NCBI RefSeq assembly: GCF_004349105.1
Contig: NZ_SMLB01000027.1
Coordinates: 1-64,000, forward strand
Length of the DNA stretch: 64,000 nucleotides
Reading direction: 5' to 3'
Origin: Jiangella aurantiaca
GTDB taxonomy: Bacteria > Actinomycetota > Actinomycetes > Jiangellales > Jiangellaceae
Shown here: positions 52,070 to 59,836 of the stretch, in pieces
How positions within the stretch are numbered: position 1 is the first letter of the stretch
Layout: every line of letters starts with the position of its first letter
Translations under genes and position numbers: made by a program
Notes under the pieces: generated by a model
The model's input: the letters and a program-made list of their open reading frames with translations, nothing else
What the model was told of the DNA's origin: nothing
Database searches by the model: none

Positions 52070-52115
52070 TAGGTGGACGTCGCGTCCAGTTATAACCGGA
52101 CGCCACGTCCACCTA
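52070..52115. promoter_or_regulatory. 46-bp operator dyad, TetR gene / DMT transporter
   Basis: Two 19-bp arms match at 17 positions: TAGGTGGACGTCGCGTCCA (52070-52088) and CGGACGCCACGTCCACCTA (52097-52115). They flank the palindromic centre GTTATAAC (52089-52096). The centre contains TATAAC on the plus strand and reads the same on the other, so it may serve as a -10 for both directions. With arms this long, two TetR dimers could bind. The site begins 11 bp upstream of the TetR start codon. Confidence 0.82.
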
Positions 52116-52134
52116 TGCGCTTGGGTGAGCCACC

Positions 52135-53064
52135 ATGGAGGTCGCACTCGTCATCCTCACCGTCCTGGTCGGAGCGCTGCTGACAGCGCAGGCCACCGCG
52201 AACGTCCAGCTCAACGGCGCTCTGGGAAATCCGGCAGCGGCCGCGGCCCTGCAGCTGGCGATCGCCGGCGGGTTGCTGGTCGTCGTCGCGGCGGCCACCG
52301 GCGAGCTGCCCGCGCTGGCCGAGGTGGGGTCGGTTCCGGCGTGGGAGCTGCTCGGCGGGCTGGGCAGCGCGTTGTACATCGGCGCCGGGATCGTGCTGTT
52401 CCCCCGGCTCGGCGCGCTGACCAGCATGGGCCTGTTCGTCACCGGGCAGCTGGCGGGGTCGGTCGTGCTGGACGGCTTCGGCCTGCTCGGTCTGGAGCAG
52501 CGGACGCCGTCGATCCTCGTGGTCCTCGGTGCGCTGGCGGTCGCCTACGGGATCGCGGCCATCGTCCGGACCGGGCGGCGGGCGACCGCGGTGACGGCGC
52601 CCGCCGCTCGGTCGCGGACCTGGCTGTACGCGCTCGGGCTGGCCGCCGGGGCGGGACTGCCGGTGCAGGCCGCCGTCAACGCACGGCTGCGGTCCGAGCT
52701 CGACGCGCCTTTCGGCGCTGCCGCGGTCAGCTTCGGGATCGCTCTGACCGCGATGGTCGTCGTCCTGGCCGTCGCGCTGGCCGCTGGCGCGCCCCGTCCC
52801 CGTCCGGCCGGGCTGCGGCGGGTGCCGTGGTGGGGCTGGGCCGGAGGTCTCGTCGGCGCCGGCTATGTGACGACGACGCTGATCGCGGTCGTCGAGATCG
52901 GCGCGGCGCCGACGATCGCGCTGACGGTCGCCGGACAGCAGATCGCGTCGGCCGTCGCCGATCACCGCGGCCTGCTGCGCCTGCCCCGCCGCCCACTCAC
53001 CGTCACCCGGCTGACCGGCGTGACGACGCTGGTGGCCGGGGCGGCGCTGATCCAGCTTGGTTAG
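52135..53064 (+). CDS. DMT-superfamily transporter (double DUF606)
   Basis: A 309-residue membrane protein of about ten hydrophobic segments. It is an internally duplicated DUF606/YdcZ-type member of the drug/metabolite transporter superfamily. The two halves show the same pattern: TAQATANVQLNGALGNPAAA in the first and VQAAVNARLRSELDAPFGAA in the second, each followed by FGI/LGA hydrophobic runs (MGLFVTGQLAGSVVLDGFGL; TVAGQQIASAVADH). Singletons of this family form pairs; here the pair is fused. The substrate is unknown. The divergent TetR gene and shared operator suggest inducible efflux. Confidence 0.85.
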   Translation: MEVALVILTVLVGALLTAQATANVQLNGALGNPAAAAALQLAIAGGLLVVVAAATGELPALAEVGSVPAWELLGGLGSALYIGAGIVLFPRLGALTSMGLFVTGQLAGSVVLDGFGLLGLEQRTPSILVVLGALAVAYGIAAIVRTGRRATAVTAPAARSRTWLYALGLAAGAGLPVQAAVNARLRSELDAPFGAAAVSFGIALTAMVVVLAVALAAGAPRPRPAGLRRVPWWGWAGGLVGAGYVTTTLIAVVEIGAAPTIALTVAGQQIASAVADHRGLLRLPRRPLTVTRLTGVTTLVAGAALIQLG

Positions 53065-53119
53065 CCCACGGCCGACCGCATGGTTCCAGGCGGCAGCGAG
53101 TCTCACAAGGGAGAGGAAG

Positions 53120-54085
53120 CTAGCCGGAGGCGCCCGGGCCGAGCACGACGTTGGCCAGCGGCTCGCCCGCCGCGAGCCGCGTCAGCTGCGACTGCACCAG
53201 CCGCCTGGCCCGCGGCAGGAACGCCGACGACAGCCCGCCGACGTGCGGCGAGATCAGCGCGCCGGGCAGCGTCCACAGCGGGTGGCCGGGCGGCAGCGGC
53301 TCGGGGTCGGTGACGTCCATGGCGGCGCGGATGCGGCCCGACCCAACCTCGGCGACCAGTGCGTCGGTGTCGACGATCGGCCCGCGGGCGACGTTGACCA
53401 GCACGGCGCCGTCGCGCATCCGGCCCAGGAAGTCTGCGTCGACCATGCCGCGGGTCTCGTCGGTCAGTGGCAGGATGAGGATGACGACGTCGGCTCGGCC
53501 GAGCAGCTCCGGCAGCGCGTCGAAGCCGGCGACGCCCTCGCGCGCCGTCCGGGCGACCTTGAGCACGTCGCACTCGAACGGCTGCAGCCGCGTCTCGACG
53601 GCCCGGCCGATCGCGCCGTAGCCGACGATGAGCACCGTCCGGTCGGCCAGCGACTCGTACCAGCCCTGCAGCCACTCCCCCGTCGGCGCGGCCCGGACGA
53701 ACGCCGGGATCCCGCGCAGCGTCGCCAGCGTCAGGGTCACCGCGAGCTCGGCCGTGCTGGCGTCGTGCACGCCGCGCGCGTTGCAGAGCGTGAGCCCGTC
53801 GCGCACGTACGGCAGGACGTGCTCGTAGCCGGCGGTGAGCGTCTGGACGGCGCGCAGCTTCGGCAGGCGGTCGAGCAGCTCGACGGCCGCCGGCGAGAAG
53901 CCGTACGGGAGGACGTAGTACTCGACCCGGTCCAGCACATCCTGCGGAGGGATGTCCGTTGTGTCGGCACTGGTCAGCATGTCCGGCCCGCTGCTCGCGG
54001 TCGGCTCGCCGGCCCAGACGTGCACGTCGAGGCCGGTCGGCACCGCCAGCGAGTCGGCGGAGAACGGGATGAGGACGTCCACCAT
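53120..54085 (-). CDS. D-isomer-specific 2-hydroxyacid dehydrogenase
   Basis: A 321-residue NAD(P)-dependent oxidoreductase. The cofactor motif is TVLIVGYGAIGRAVETRL. The catalytic Arg is in VNVARGPIVDTDALV, the Glu in DVTDPEPLPPGHPLW, and the His in ALISPHVGGLS. The family includes phosphoglycerate, glyoxylate/hydroxypyruvate and lactate dehydrogenases; at this length it has no ACT domain, so it is not SerA. The first 40 residues (DVLIPFSADSLAVPTGLDVH) suit glyoxylate/hydroxypyruvate reductases. The ATG at 54085 opens the fold. It is divergent from the sugar dehydrogenase gene. Confidence 0.9.
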   Translation of the reverse strand: MVDVLIPFSADSLAVPTGLDVHVWAGEPTASSGPDMLTSADTTDIPPQDVLDRVEYYVLPYGFSPAAVELLDRLPKLRAVQTLTAGYEHVLPYVRDGLTLCNARGVHDASTAELAVTLTLATLRGIPAFVRAAPTGEWLQGWYESLADRTVLIVGYGAIGRAVETRLQPFECDVLKVARTAREGVAGFDALPELLGRADVVILILPLTDETRGMVDADFLGRMRDGAVLVNVARGPIVDTDALVAEVGSGRIRAAMDVTDPEPLPPGHPLWTLPGALISPHVGGLSSAFLPRARRLVQSQLTRLAAGEPLANVVLGPGASG

Positions 54086-54126
54086 GGTCCTCGAACCTAC
54101 CGTTCCGCGCGTGACACGATGGGCGG

Positions 54127-55320
54127 GTGTCCATCCGGCGGATGATCGTGGTCGTCGCGGCGCTGACCGTGGTGGGCGGGTCCTGCTCGGAGCCGGGGTC
54201 GGACGGGGAGGCATCGCCGCCTGGGTCGGCCTCGTCGCCTGGTGCGTCGCCGTCGTCGCCCGGTGCGCCGTCGTCGCCCGGTGCGCCGTCGTCGCTGTCG
54301 CCGGGGACGTCGTCGCCGTCGTCGCCCGCCGCGCAGCCCGGACCTGTCACGCCGTCGGCGGTGGAAGAGATCGTCACCGGGCTGGCCGCGCCGTGGAGCA
54401 TCGCGTTCGTGCCCGGCAGCGACGGGCAGGCGCTGGTGACGCAGCGCGACGAGGGCACGATCGTGCTGGTCGACACGACCGGTGCGGTGACGCCGGTCGG
54501 CGCGGTCCCCGGGGTCGAAGGGACCGGCGAGGGCGGGCTGCTGGGCCTCGCCTTCGACCCGGCGTCGCCGGCCGACCTGTACATCTACGCGACGATGGGC
54601 TCGCAGAACGTGGTGCAGCGGACGACGTACGCGTCTGGTGCGCTGGGTTCGTTCGAGGTCGTCCTCGACGGGATCCCCGCGGGGACGCGGCACGACGGCG
54701 GGCGGCTGGCGTTCGGTCCGGACGGGATGCTGTACATCTCGACCGGCGAGAGCGGCAACGCCGACGACGCGCAGGATCTCGGCAGCCTGGGCGGGAAGAT
54801 CCTGCGGATCACGCCTGACGGGAGCGTGCCGGACGACAACCCGTTCGACGGGTCGCCGATCTGGTCCTACGGTCACCGCAACGTCGAGGGCCTGGCCTTC
54901 GACGACGAGGGGCGGCTGTGGGCGTCGGAGTTCGGCGACCGGGATGCCGACGAGCTCAACCTCATCGTCGCCGGTGCGAACTACGGCTGGCCGTTCGTCG
55001 AGGGGGTCGGTGGCGCGCCCGACTACGTCGACCCTGTGGTCGAGTGGCGACCGACCTCCGAGTCATCGCCGAGCGGAATCGCGTACGTGCGCGACACGAT
55101 CTTCGTCGCGGCGTTGCGGGGTGAGCGGCTGTGGCAGGTGCCGCTGTCCTCCGGCGGGGATGCCGGCGAGCCGGCGGCGTTCGTTGCGGACTACGGACGG
55201 CTGCGCGACGCCGTCGTCGCCCCCGACGGGACGCTGTGGGTGCTGACGAACAATACCGACGGCAGAGGCGACCCCCGCACCGGCGACGACCGGATCCTGC
55301 GGCTGACGCTGACCCCGTAG
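54127..55320 (+). CDS. PQQ-type soluble sugar dehydrogenase lipoprotein
   Basis: A 397-residue exported protein. A short signal peptide ends at GGSC (Cys20), a lipobox. A Ser/Pro/Gly-rich low-complexity linker follows (residues about 25-75) with SSPGAP repeats, matching tandem 18-bp repeats in the DNA. The rest is the six-bladed propeller of the GSDH family: GLLGLAFDPASPADLYIYAT, TRHDGGRLAFGPDGMLYIST, YGHRNVEGLAFDDEGRLWAS and ANYGWPFVEGVGG. These bind pyrroloquinoline quinone in aldose dehydrogenases. It would oxidise sugars at the cell surface. No PQQ-synthesis genes are in view. Confidence 0.88.
   Translation: MSIRRMIVVVAALTVVGGSCSEPGSDGEASPPGSASSPGASPSSPGAPSSPGAPSSLSPGTSSPSSPAAQPGPVTPSAVEEIVTGLAAPWSIAFVPGSDGQALVTQRDEGTIVLVDTTGAVTPVGAVPGVEGTGEGGLLGLAFDPASPADLYIYATMGSQNVVQRTTYASGALGSFEVVLDGIPAGTRHDGGRLAFGPDGMLYISTGESGNADDAQDLGSLGGKILRITPDGSVPDDNPFDGSPIWSYGHRNVEGLAFDDEGRLWASEFGDRDADELNLIVAGANYGWPFVEGVGGAPDYVDPVVEWRPTSESSPSGIAYVRDTIFVAALRGERLWQVPLSSGGDAGEPAAFVADYGRLRDAVVAPDGTLWVLTNNTDGRGDPRTGDDRILRLTLTP
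54232..54294. repeat. 18-bp tandem repeats in the sugar dehydrogenase linker
   Basis: The unit CCGTCGTCGCCCGGTGCG occurs twice in perfect tandem (54250-54267, 54268-54285), preceded by a diverged copy and followed by a truncated one. It encodes PSSPGA in frame, so copy-number change would lengthen or shorten the linker without a frameshift. Confidence 0.8.
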
Positions 55321-55448
55321 GCTTCTTTGGCCTGGTGAGGGGACGTTTCGGGCGTTCGCGGTCAGGGTGGTCCCCGGGCCCGGAATCAGGGGACGATCGT
55401 CACCGAGTCGGAGCCGCTGGAGATCGATTCGGTTCTAGCGTTGGGGGC

Positions 55449-56291
55449 ATGGCCAACGAGACGATGCCGGCGGGGAGCGGGCCGGGTGTTGCTGGGGCTG
55501 ATGTTGGCGGGCGGGGTCTTGGCGGGCCGGGCGTGCGGCGGCGGCCGGTGCGGCGCGGGCTGTCGTTCGCCGGGTTCGCCGCGGTGGCGTTCGCGGGCCT
55601 GACCGCGGTGTCGTGGATCACCCACTCCCACGACTCGGTGACCGTCTCCGAGCGCGTCGACCGCGTCGAGATCGACGTCTCCTCCGGCCGCGTCGAGATC
55701 GTAGGGTCGCCGTCGGACGAGACCCGGCTCGACTTCTCAGTGAAGTCCGGCTGGAGCCGCGACGGCGGGATCGAGCACTCCGTGTCCGGCGGCGTGCTGC
55801 GGGTGACCGGCGGGTGCGACTCCGGCGTGTTCGGCATCTGGTGCGAGTCCGATGTGACGATCACCGTTCCGGCGTCGGCGACGGTCACAGCCGACGCGTC
55901 CGCCGGGACCGTGGTGGTGTCGGGGCTTTCCGGCGAAACGTCGCTGGAGTCGGACGCGGGCTCGATCGAGGTGTCGGACCAGCGCGGTCCCCTGACCGCC
56001 CACTCCGACGCCGGTTCGGTGCGCGTCACTGGCCTGGACGCCGACGTCGCCAAGGTGACGTCGAGCGCCGGCGACGTGGAGGTCGAGGCGGTGTCGCCGC
56101 CGAGGTCGCTGGACGCGGAGTCCAGCGCCGGCTCGGTGCGGGTCTCCCTGCCCGGCGACGTCCCCTACGACGTCGAGACCGACTCCGCCGTCGGCCGCGA
56201 GCTCGTCACCGTCGACTCGGTGCCCGGAGCCCGCCACGAGATCCGTGCCTTCTCCAGCGCCGGCTCCGTCGAGGTCGTCGATGCCCGCTGA
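55449..56291 (+). CDS. membrane-anchored DUF4097-like beta-helix protein
   Basis: A 280-residue protein. A glycine-rich N-terminus is followed by one membrane segment (GLSFAGFAAVAFAGLTAVSW). The outside part is a series of short repeated strands with Ser-Ala-Gly turns: ADASAGTVVVSGLSGETSLE, SDAGSIEVSDQRGPLTAHSD, AGSVRVTGLDADVAKVTSSA and GDVEVEAVSPP. This matches the DUF4097/adhesin-like single-stranded right-handed helix proteins. Their role is unknown; in many bacteria they accompany cell-envelope stress genes. The ATG at 55449 lacks a strong ribosome site. It follows the sugar dehydrogenase by 128 bp and is probably separate. Confidence 0.8.
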   Translation: MANETMPAGSGPGVAGADVGGRGLGGPGVRRRPVRRGLSFAGFAAVAFAGLTAVSWITHSHDSVTVSERVDRVEIDVSSGRVEIVGSPSDETRLDFSVKSGWSRDGGIEHSVSGGVLRVTGGCDSGVFGIWCESDVTITVPASATVTADASAGTVVVSGLSGETSLESDAGSIEVSDQRGPLTAHSDAGSVRVTGLDADVAKVTSSAGDVEVEAVSPPRSLDAESSAGSVRVSLPGDVPYDVETDSAVGRELVTVDSVPGARHEIRAFSSAGSVEVVDAR

Positions 56292-56368
56292 TCGGGGTCG
56301 GGTTCTGCGGTGGCCCGATGGGTGGAGGATTCGTGCAGCCATGGCGACCCGGATCCCGCAACCATCTC

Positions 56369-57331
56369 TCAGCCGGTCTCGATCACCTGGCGTTCTCCGA
56401 TCCGCACGTGCGCGGTGGTGGCCGGCCGTGGCGGCTCGAGCGTCCCGTCGACTCCGATGGACGCCGTCCACGTCGCCGTCCAGGTCGCGGTCGCGGTGAC
56501 AGCGTAGGCGGTGCCCGGCTGGTCGGCGCTCGTCTGCGTGTAGGTGTGGCCGCAACTCGGTGACGGGCGGACGCCCAGACTCGGCCGATAGGCGTCGCCA
56601 GGTGTCTCGCACGTGACCGTCGTGCCGTCACCCATGTCCCAGGTGACGCTTCCGACCTCGGCCGTCACGGTGACCGTGATGCCTCCGACGGTGGCCGACT
56701 CCTCGATCGGCCCCCAGGTCGTCGGTCCAGCGTTGGTCACCCACATCCACACCGGCGCGCCGACCAGGCCGATGCTGTCGGGTGCGTGTTCCAGCGGACG
56801 TGGAGCCAGCCCCAGTTCGAGCGGCTCGAAGGTCATCCCTTCGAGGAGCTGCTGTGCAACCTCCTCCGGATCCACGACAACCGGCGGCTGCTCCCCGGGC
56901 ATCTCGGCCAGCCACATCAAGCCTCGATCACCCCACGCATAGGAGCCGAGTGACCAATTCGCCGCGAGCTTTCGCCAGTCAAACACCCACCCCTGTTCTT
57001 GCGGCCCGGTCCAATAGCCAAGGTGGCTCAGGTCGCCGTCGGGTGGCCGGTAGCGCTCGTTCTGACCCGGCGCTAGCGGCAGCAGGTACCGGTCAAGTGC
57101 CGCATCGAACACGAATCCGTCGATCTCACACGGCACGTTGATCAATGCTGGATCGCTCTGGTTGCAGCCAGTCACGGCGTCGTCTGGCGGAGTCTCACTT
57201 TCCTCACAGAAGGCACCGTTCCACAACGTGCCAGGTGGACAGCTGGCCGCCTGATCGGGAACTGCCAAGACCTCCTGACCGAAGCTTGAACCGACGACTG
57301 CGAGTAGGGTCGCCACTGGGCTCATCAACAC
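56369..57331 (-). CDS. secreted hypothetical protein with PKD-like C-terminus
   Basis: A 320-residue protein (GTG at 57331, or an ATG two codons later that overlaps the upstream stop). A signal peptide (MSPVATLLAVVGSSFGQEVL) is followed by a disulfide-type region (SCPPGTLWNGAFCEESE) and a Trp-rich block (GQNERYRPPDGDLSHLGYWT, QGWVFDWRKLAANWSLGSYA). The C-terminal part looks like a PKD-type beta-sandwich (VTWDMGDGTTVTCETPGDAY, SCGHTYTQTSADQPGTAY). GC content here is visibly lower than in the neighbouring catabolic genes. No function is assigned; it probably works at the cell surface with the adjacent lipoprotein. Confidence 0.72.
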   Translation of the reverse strand: MLMSPVATLLAVVGSSFGQEVLAVPDQAASCPPGTLWNGAFCEESETPPDDAVTGCNQSDPALINVPCEIDGFVFDAALDRYLLPLAPGQNERYRPPDGDLSHLGYWTGPQEQGWVFDWRKLAANWSLGSYAWGDRGLMWLAEMPGEQPPVVVDPEEVAQQLLEGMTFEPLELGLAPRPLEHAPDSIGLVGAPVWMWVTNAGPTTWGPIEESATVGGITVTVTAEVGSVTWDMGDGTTVTCETPGDAYRPSLGVRPSPSCGHTYTQTSADQPGTAYAVTATATWTATWTASIGVDGTLEPPRPATTAHVRIGERQVIETG

Positions 57332-57948
57332 GGCTCATCCAGAGCTACCTCGATCTGGGATACATACCAGCCAGGCATTTCAGTGCCGGACGCCGGATCT
57401 GCCATCGGAGCGTAGGTCCATGACATATGCCACCGTTGATAGAGCGCGGGCGTTTCGGGCAACTCAGCGGCGCCGCCCTCGAACTCTACGTAGACCAGCT
57501 GAGACATGTCTAAGCACGCGATCGACGTCGCTTCATGAATGCCTTGGTCGGTTACGTCGAGTTTCACGTCCGATACTTCGTGGCGAGCAACCAAGGCTCG
57601 GCCGACCTGTTCAATCTCCGATGACCGCCACGCGGCGATCCAATTTGCGAGGTCCGCATTGGCCGCACCCTCGACCTTCCATCGGCCGACCAGCTCAATG
57701 TTCCAGCCTGAGGTGCCGCCGTAGTCGCTGGCGTTGGCTTTGAAGTCGTCCCAGGCGGCGATGAGTTGCTCGAACGTCGTCTGGATGTCGGCCTCAGCCT
57801 GCTCCTCCGGGGTCAGCGCGGGCGGGGCAGTGATCGCAGGCGCCGTTGTCGTCGTCGGCGAGGGCGGCGCGGGCTCCGAATCCTCACTCCCGCAGGCGGC
57901 GAGTAGCAGCACGGCCGCGACCGCCTTACCCCGTTGACCCACCGACAT
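57325..57948 (-). CDS. hypothetical lipoprotein
   Basis: A 207-residue lipoprotein. The signal peptide ends VLLLAACGSED (Cys19), followed by a Thr/Pro-rich spacer. The mature part starts with a helical segment (EQAEADIQTTFEQLIAAWDD) and then an alpha+beta domain (VGRALVARHEVSDVKLDVTD, SIACLDMSQLVYVEFEGGAA) resembling SnoaL-like or lumazine-like folds in outline only. GGAGAG precedes the ATG at 57948. Its stop overlaps the start of the secreted gene downstream (TGATG), so the two form a coupled pair. Such pairs are common and uncharacterised in actinomycetes. Confidence 0.75.
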   Translation of the reverse strand: MSVGQRGKAVAAVLLLAACGSEDSEPAPPSPTTTTAPAITAPPALTPEEQAEADIQTTFEQLIAAWDDFKANASDYGGTSGWNIELVGRWKVEGAANADLANWIAAWRSSEIEQVGRALVARHEVSDVKLDVTDQGIHEATSIACLDMSQLVYVEFEGGAAELPETPALYQRWHMSWTYAPMADPASGTEMPGWYVSQIEVALDEPC

Positions 57949-58098
57949 CCCCGCTCTCCTTCCCATTGCGTCTCAACCGGGCCGATGATCTTACGGCGGC
58001 CTGCAGACCGGCGCTCAGCTCTCCGCCCGCAAGCTCCCGTCATCTATAGGTGCTTTCCCGAGCCCGAACGTGACAACCACCCTGGCGCTGACCGTCAG

Positions 58099-58456
58099 AC
58101 GGTGCCAGCGCTCGCGGCCGCACGCTCGTGCTCGTCGACACCTCGGCGTCGATGCGTCAGCGCGTCTCGGCCCGGTCGTCGATGACGGCGATCGAGGCAG
58201 CTGCGGTCTTCGGGGTCGCGCTGGCGTGGTGATCGTGACGGACATGCAGACGTTCCCGGATACCGCGGACTACGGCGACCCGGTGGCGAGGGTCCCGGCC
58301 CGGGTCCCCGTCTACGGGTTCGACCTCGGCGGATACCGGCCGACGGCGCTCGCTGCGGGCCGGGCGAACCGGCACGAGTTCGGCGGTCTGGGCGACGCGA
58401 CGTTCACGCTGATCGGCCTGCTCGAGCAGGGCCGCTCGGCCGGCTGGCCGTTCTAG
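58099..58456 (+). pseudogene. remnant of a TROVE/Ro60-type RNA-binding protein gene
   Basis: Three fragments in three frames match the C-terminal vWA half of bacterial TROVE (Ro60-like) proteins. They are VPAL before the domain (about 58099-58113), GRTLVLVDTSASMRQRVSAR running to FGVALA (58116-58229, with the MIDAS-like DTSAS), and VVIVTDMQTF through VPVYGFDLGGYRP, NRHEFGGLGD and LIGLLEQGRSAGWPF (58226-58456). Between the second and third pieces about 60-70 residues are missing and the frame changes, so the gene is broken by at least an internal deletion and a shift. The whole TROVE ring domain upstream is absent. TROVE proteins bind Y RNA-like RNAs and misfolded RNA; no such RNA gene was recognised nearby. 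Confidence 0.75.
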
Positions 58457-58478
58457 GAGTTCGACGACGCGAGGGGTC

Positions 58479-58506
58479 GTGCCGCCGCCAACGCACGCGG
58501 CGGCAC
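58479..58506. terminator. 10-bp perfect hairpin between convergent genes
   Basis: GTGCCGCCGC (58479-58488) pairs with GCGGCGGCAC (58497-58506) around an eight-base loop. It lies after the TROVE remnant and before the 3' end of the ACT-protein gene. There is no T-run, so it would act as a GC-rich stem of the kind common in actinomycetes. Confidence 0.5.
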
Positions 58507-58524
58507 CGCGCCGTCGCCGGCCGG

Positions 58525-58911
58525 TCAGATGACGGCCTTGCCGAGCACCTTCATGGCGGCCTCCTGGTCGTCGACGCACAGGACGGCGACGAACTGTGAG
58601 TTGGAGACCCGCACCGGCAAGAACACCTCGACGTTCACCCCGGCGTCGGCGAGCTTGCGGAAGGTCGCGGCGCCGGCGCCGGGAGCGTTCTTCAACCGGA
58701 CCGTCAGGGCGTCCCGCTCGGCGGCGTCGAAGCCGGCGTCCTGCAGCACCGACCGCGCCGCCGCCTCGTCGTCGGCGATGAACGCGACCGTGCCGGTGTC
58801 GCCGTGCGCCAGACCGCAGATCACCAGGTTGACCCCGCGCGCCGCCATCGCTTCACACACCTCGGCGAGCCGTCCGGGCTCGTTCTCGAACTCGACGGTG
58901 AAGGCGCTCAT
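58525..58911 (-). CDS. two-ACT-domain protein
   Basis: A 128-residue protein made only of two ACT domains. The first begins SAFTVEFENEPGRLAEVCEA and contains ARGVNLVICGLAHGD. The second contains LKNAPGAGAATFRKLADAGV followed by NVEVFLPVRVSNSQFVAVLC. ACT domains bind amino acids or other small ligands and regulate metabolic enzymes; a free-standing pair would act as a sensor for a partner not seen here. GGAGG seven bases before the ATG at 58911 decides the start over the GTG at 58920. The gene stands alone. Confidence 0.85.
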   Translation of the reverse strand: MSAFTVEFENEPGRLAEVCEAMAARGVNLVICGLAHGDTGTVAFIADDEAAARSVLQDAGFDAAERDALTVRLKNAPGAGAATFRKLADAGVNVEVFLPVRVSNSQFVAVLCVDDQEAAMKVLGKAVI

Positions 58912-58976
58912 CGCGCTCACCTCCTACGACCGGAGCTTTCGCGCCCAACGTACCCCGCCGCCGGCCACCGACGCCG

Positions 58977-59813
58977 TCAGCCGATGGCGCGCAGCCGCGG
59001 CAGCAGCTCGGCGACCTCGGTGGCCTGCGCCTCGGCCGAGCCGGGGCGGGTGATGACGATGATGTCGTCGACCCCGACGGCGGCGAACGCCTCGACGCGC
59101 GGCAGGAGGTCGGCCGCGTCGTCGCCGAGCCGCAGCTGCATCGTCCGGCGGATGTGCGCCGGGTCGCGGCCGACGTCGGCGCAGTGGGCGTCGAGCACGC
59201 CCGACAGCTCCGCGAACTCCGCCGGCTCGACGCCGGTAGCGTTCCAGGCGTCGGCGTAGAGCGCCGTGATGCGCAGCGTTCGCTTGCGGCCGCTGCCACC
59301 GATCCAGATCGGCGGGTACGGCGACTGGACCGGCTTCGGCTCGGCGACGGCGTCCTCGATGCGGTAGTGCTCGCCGGCGAACGTGGTCCGCTCCTGCGTC
59401 CACAGGGAGCGGATGATCTGGCAGGCCTCCTCGAGGCGGTCCAGCCGCTCCCCCGCGGTGCCGAACCGCAGGCCGAACATGGTGTGCTCGTACTCCGCCC
59501 ACGCCGCGCCGAGCCCGAACTCCAGCCGTCCGCCGGACAGGTGGTCGACGGTGACGGCAAGCTTGGCCAGCACGCCGGGGTGGCGGTAGGTGTTGCCGGT
59601 GACCATGCAGCCGATACGGACGCGGCTGGTGGTCTCGGCCATCGCCGCCAGCAGCGCCCACGCGTCGAAGATGTCGCCCGCGGGGTCGCCGCCGATGGTG
59701 GCGAAGTGGTCCATGTTCCACACGTGGTCGAAGCCCGCCTCGTCGGCGATCCGCCAGACCGCGCGGTACTCGTCGATGGGGGCCTGCTGGCTCAGTTTCA
59801 GTCCGTAGCGCAC
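58977..59813 (-). CDS. LLM-class flavin/F420-dependent oxidoreductase
   Basis: A 278-residue luciferase-like oxidoreductase. The N-terminal block YGLKLSQQAPIDEYRAVWRI and EAGFDHVWNMDHF, then VRIGCMVTGNTYRHPGVLAK and LSGGRLEFGLGAAWAEYEHT, are the hallmark of the F420-dependent LLM group in actinobacteria. SPYPPIWIGGSGRKRTLRI is the C-terminal signature. F420 use is inferred from family and taxon. The start is doubtful: a GTG at 59813 begins the conserved fold, and a TTG at 59825 is also possible; neither has a clear ribosome site. It lies 23 bp after the ROK repressor stop. Confidence 0.88.
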   Translation of the reverse strand: MRYGLKLSQQAPIDEYRAVWRIADEAGFDHVWNMDHFATIGGDPAGDIFDAWALLAAMAETTSRVRIGCMVTGNTYRHPGVLAKLAVTVDHLSGGRLEFGLGAAWAEYEHTMFGLRFGTAGERLDRLEEACQIIRSLWTQERTTFAGEHYRIEDAVAEPKPVQSPYPPIWIGGSGRKRTLRITALYADAWNATGVEPAEFAELSGVLDAHCADVGRDPAHIRRTMQLRLGDDAADLLPRVEAFAAVGVDDIIVITRPGSAEAQATEVAELLPRLRAIG

Positions 59814-59836
59814 CGCGCCAGTCAACCACGGGCCGG

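Noticed and set aside
53120-54085. SerA (phosphoglycerate dehydrogenase)
   Set aside because: 321 residues without an ACT or regulatory domain, and far from the ilv operon with which serA is sometimes linked.
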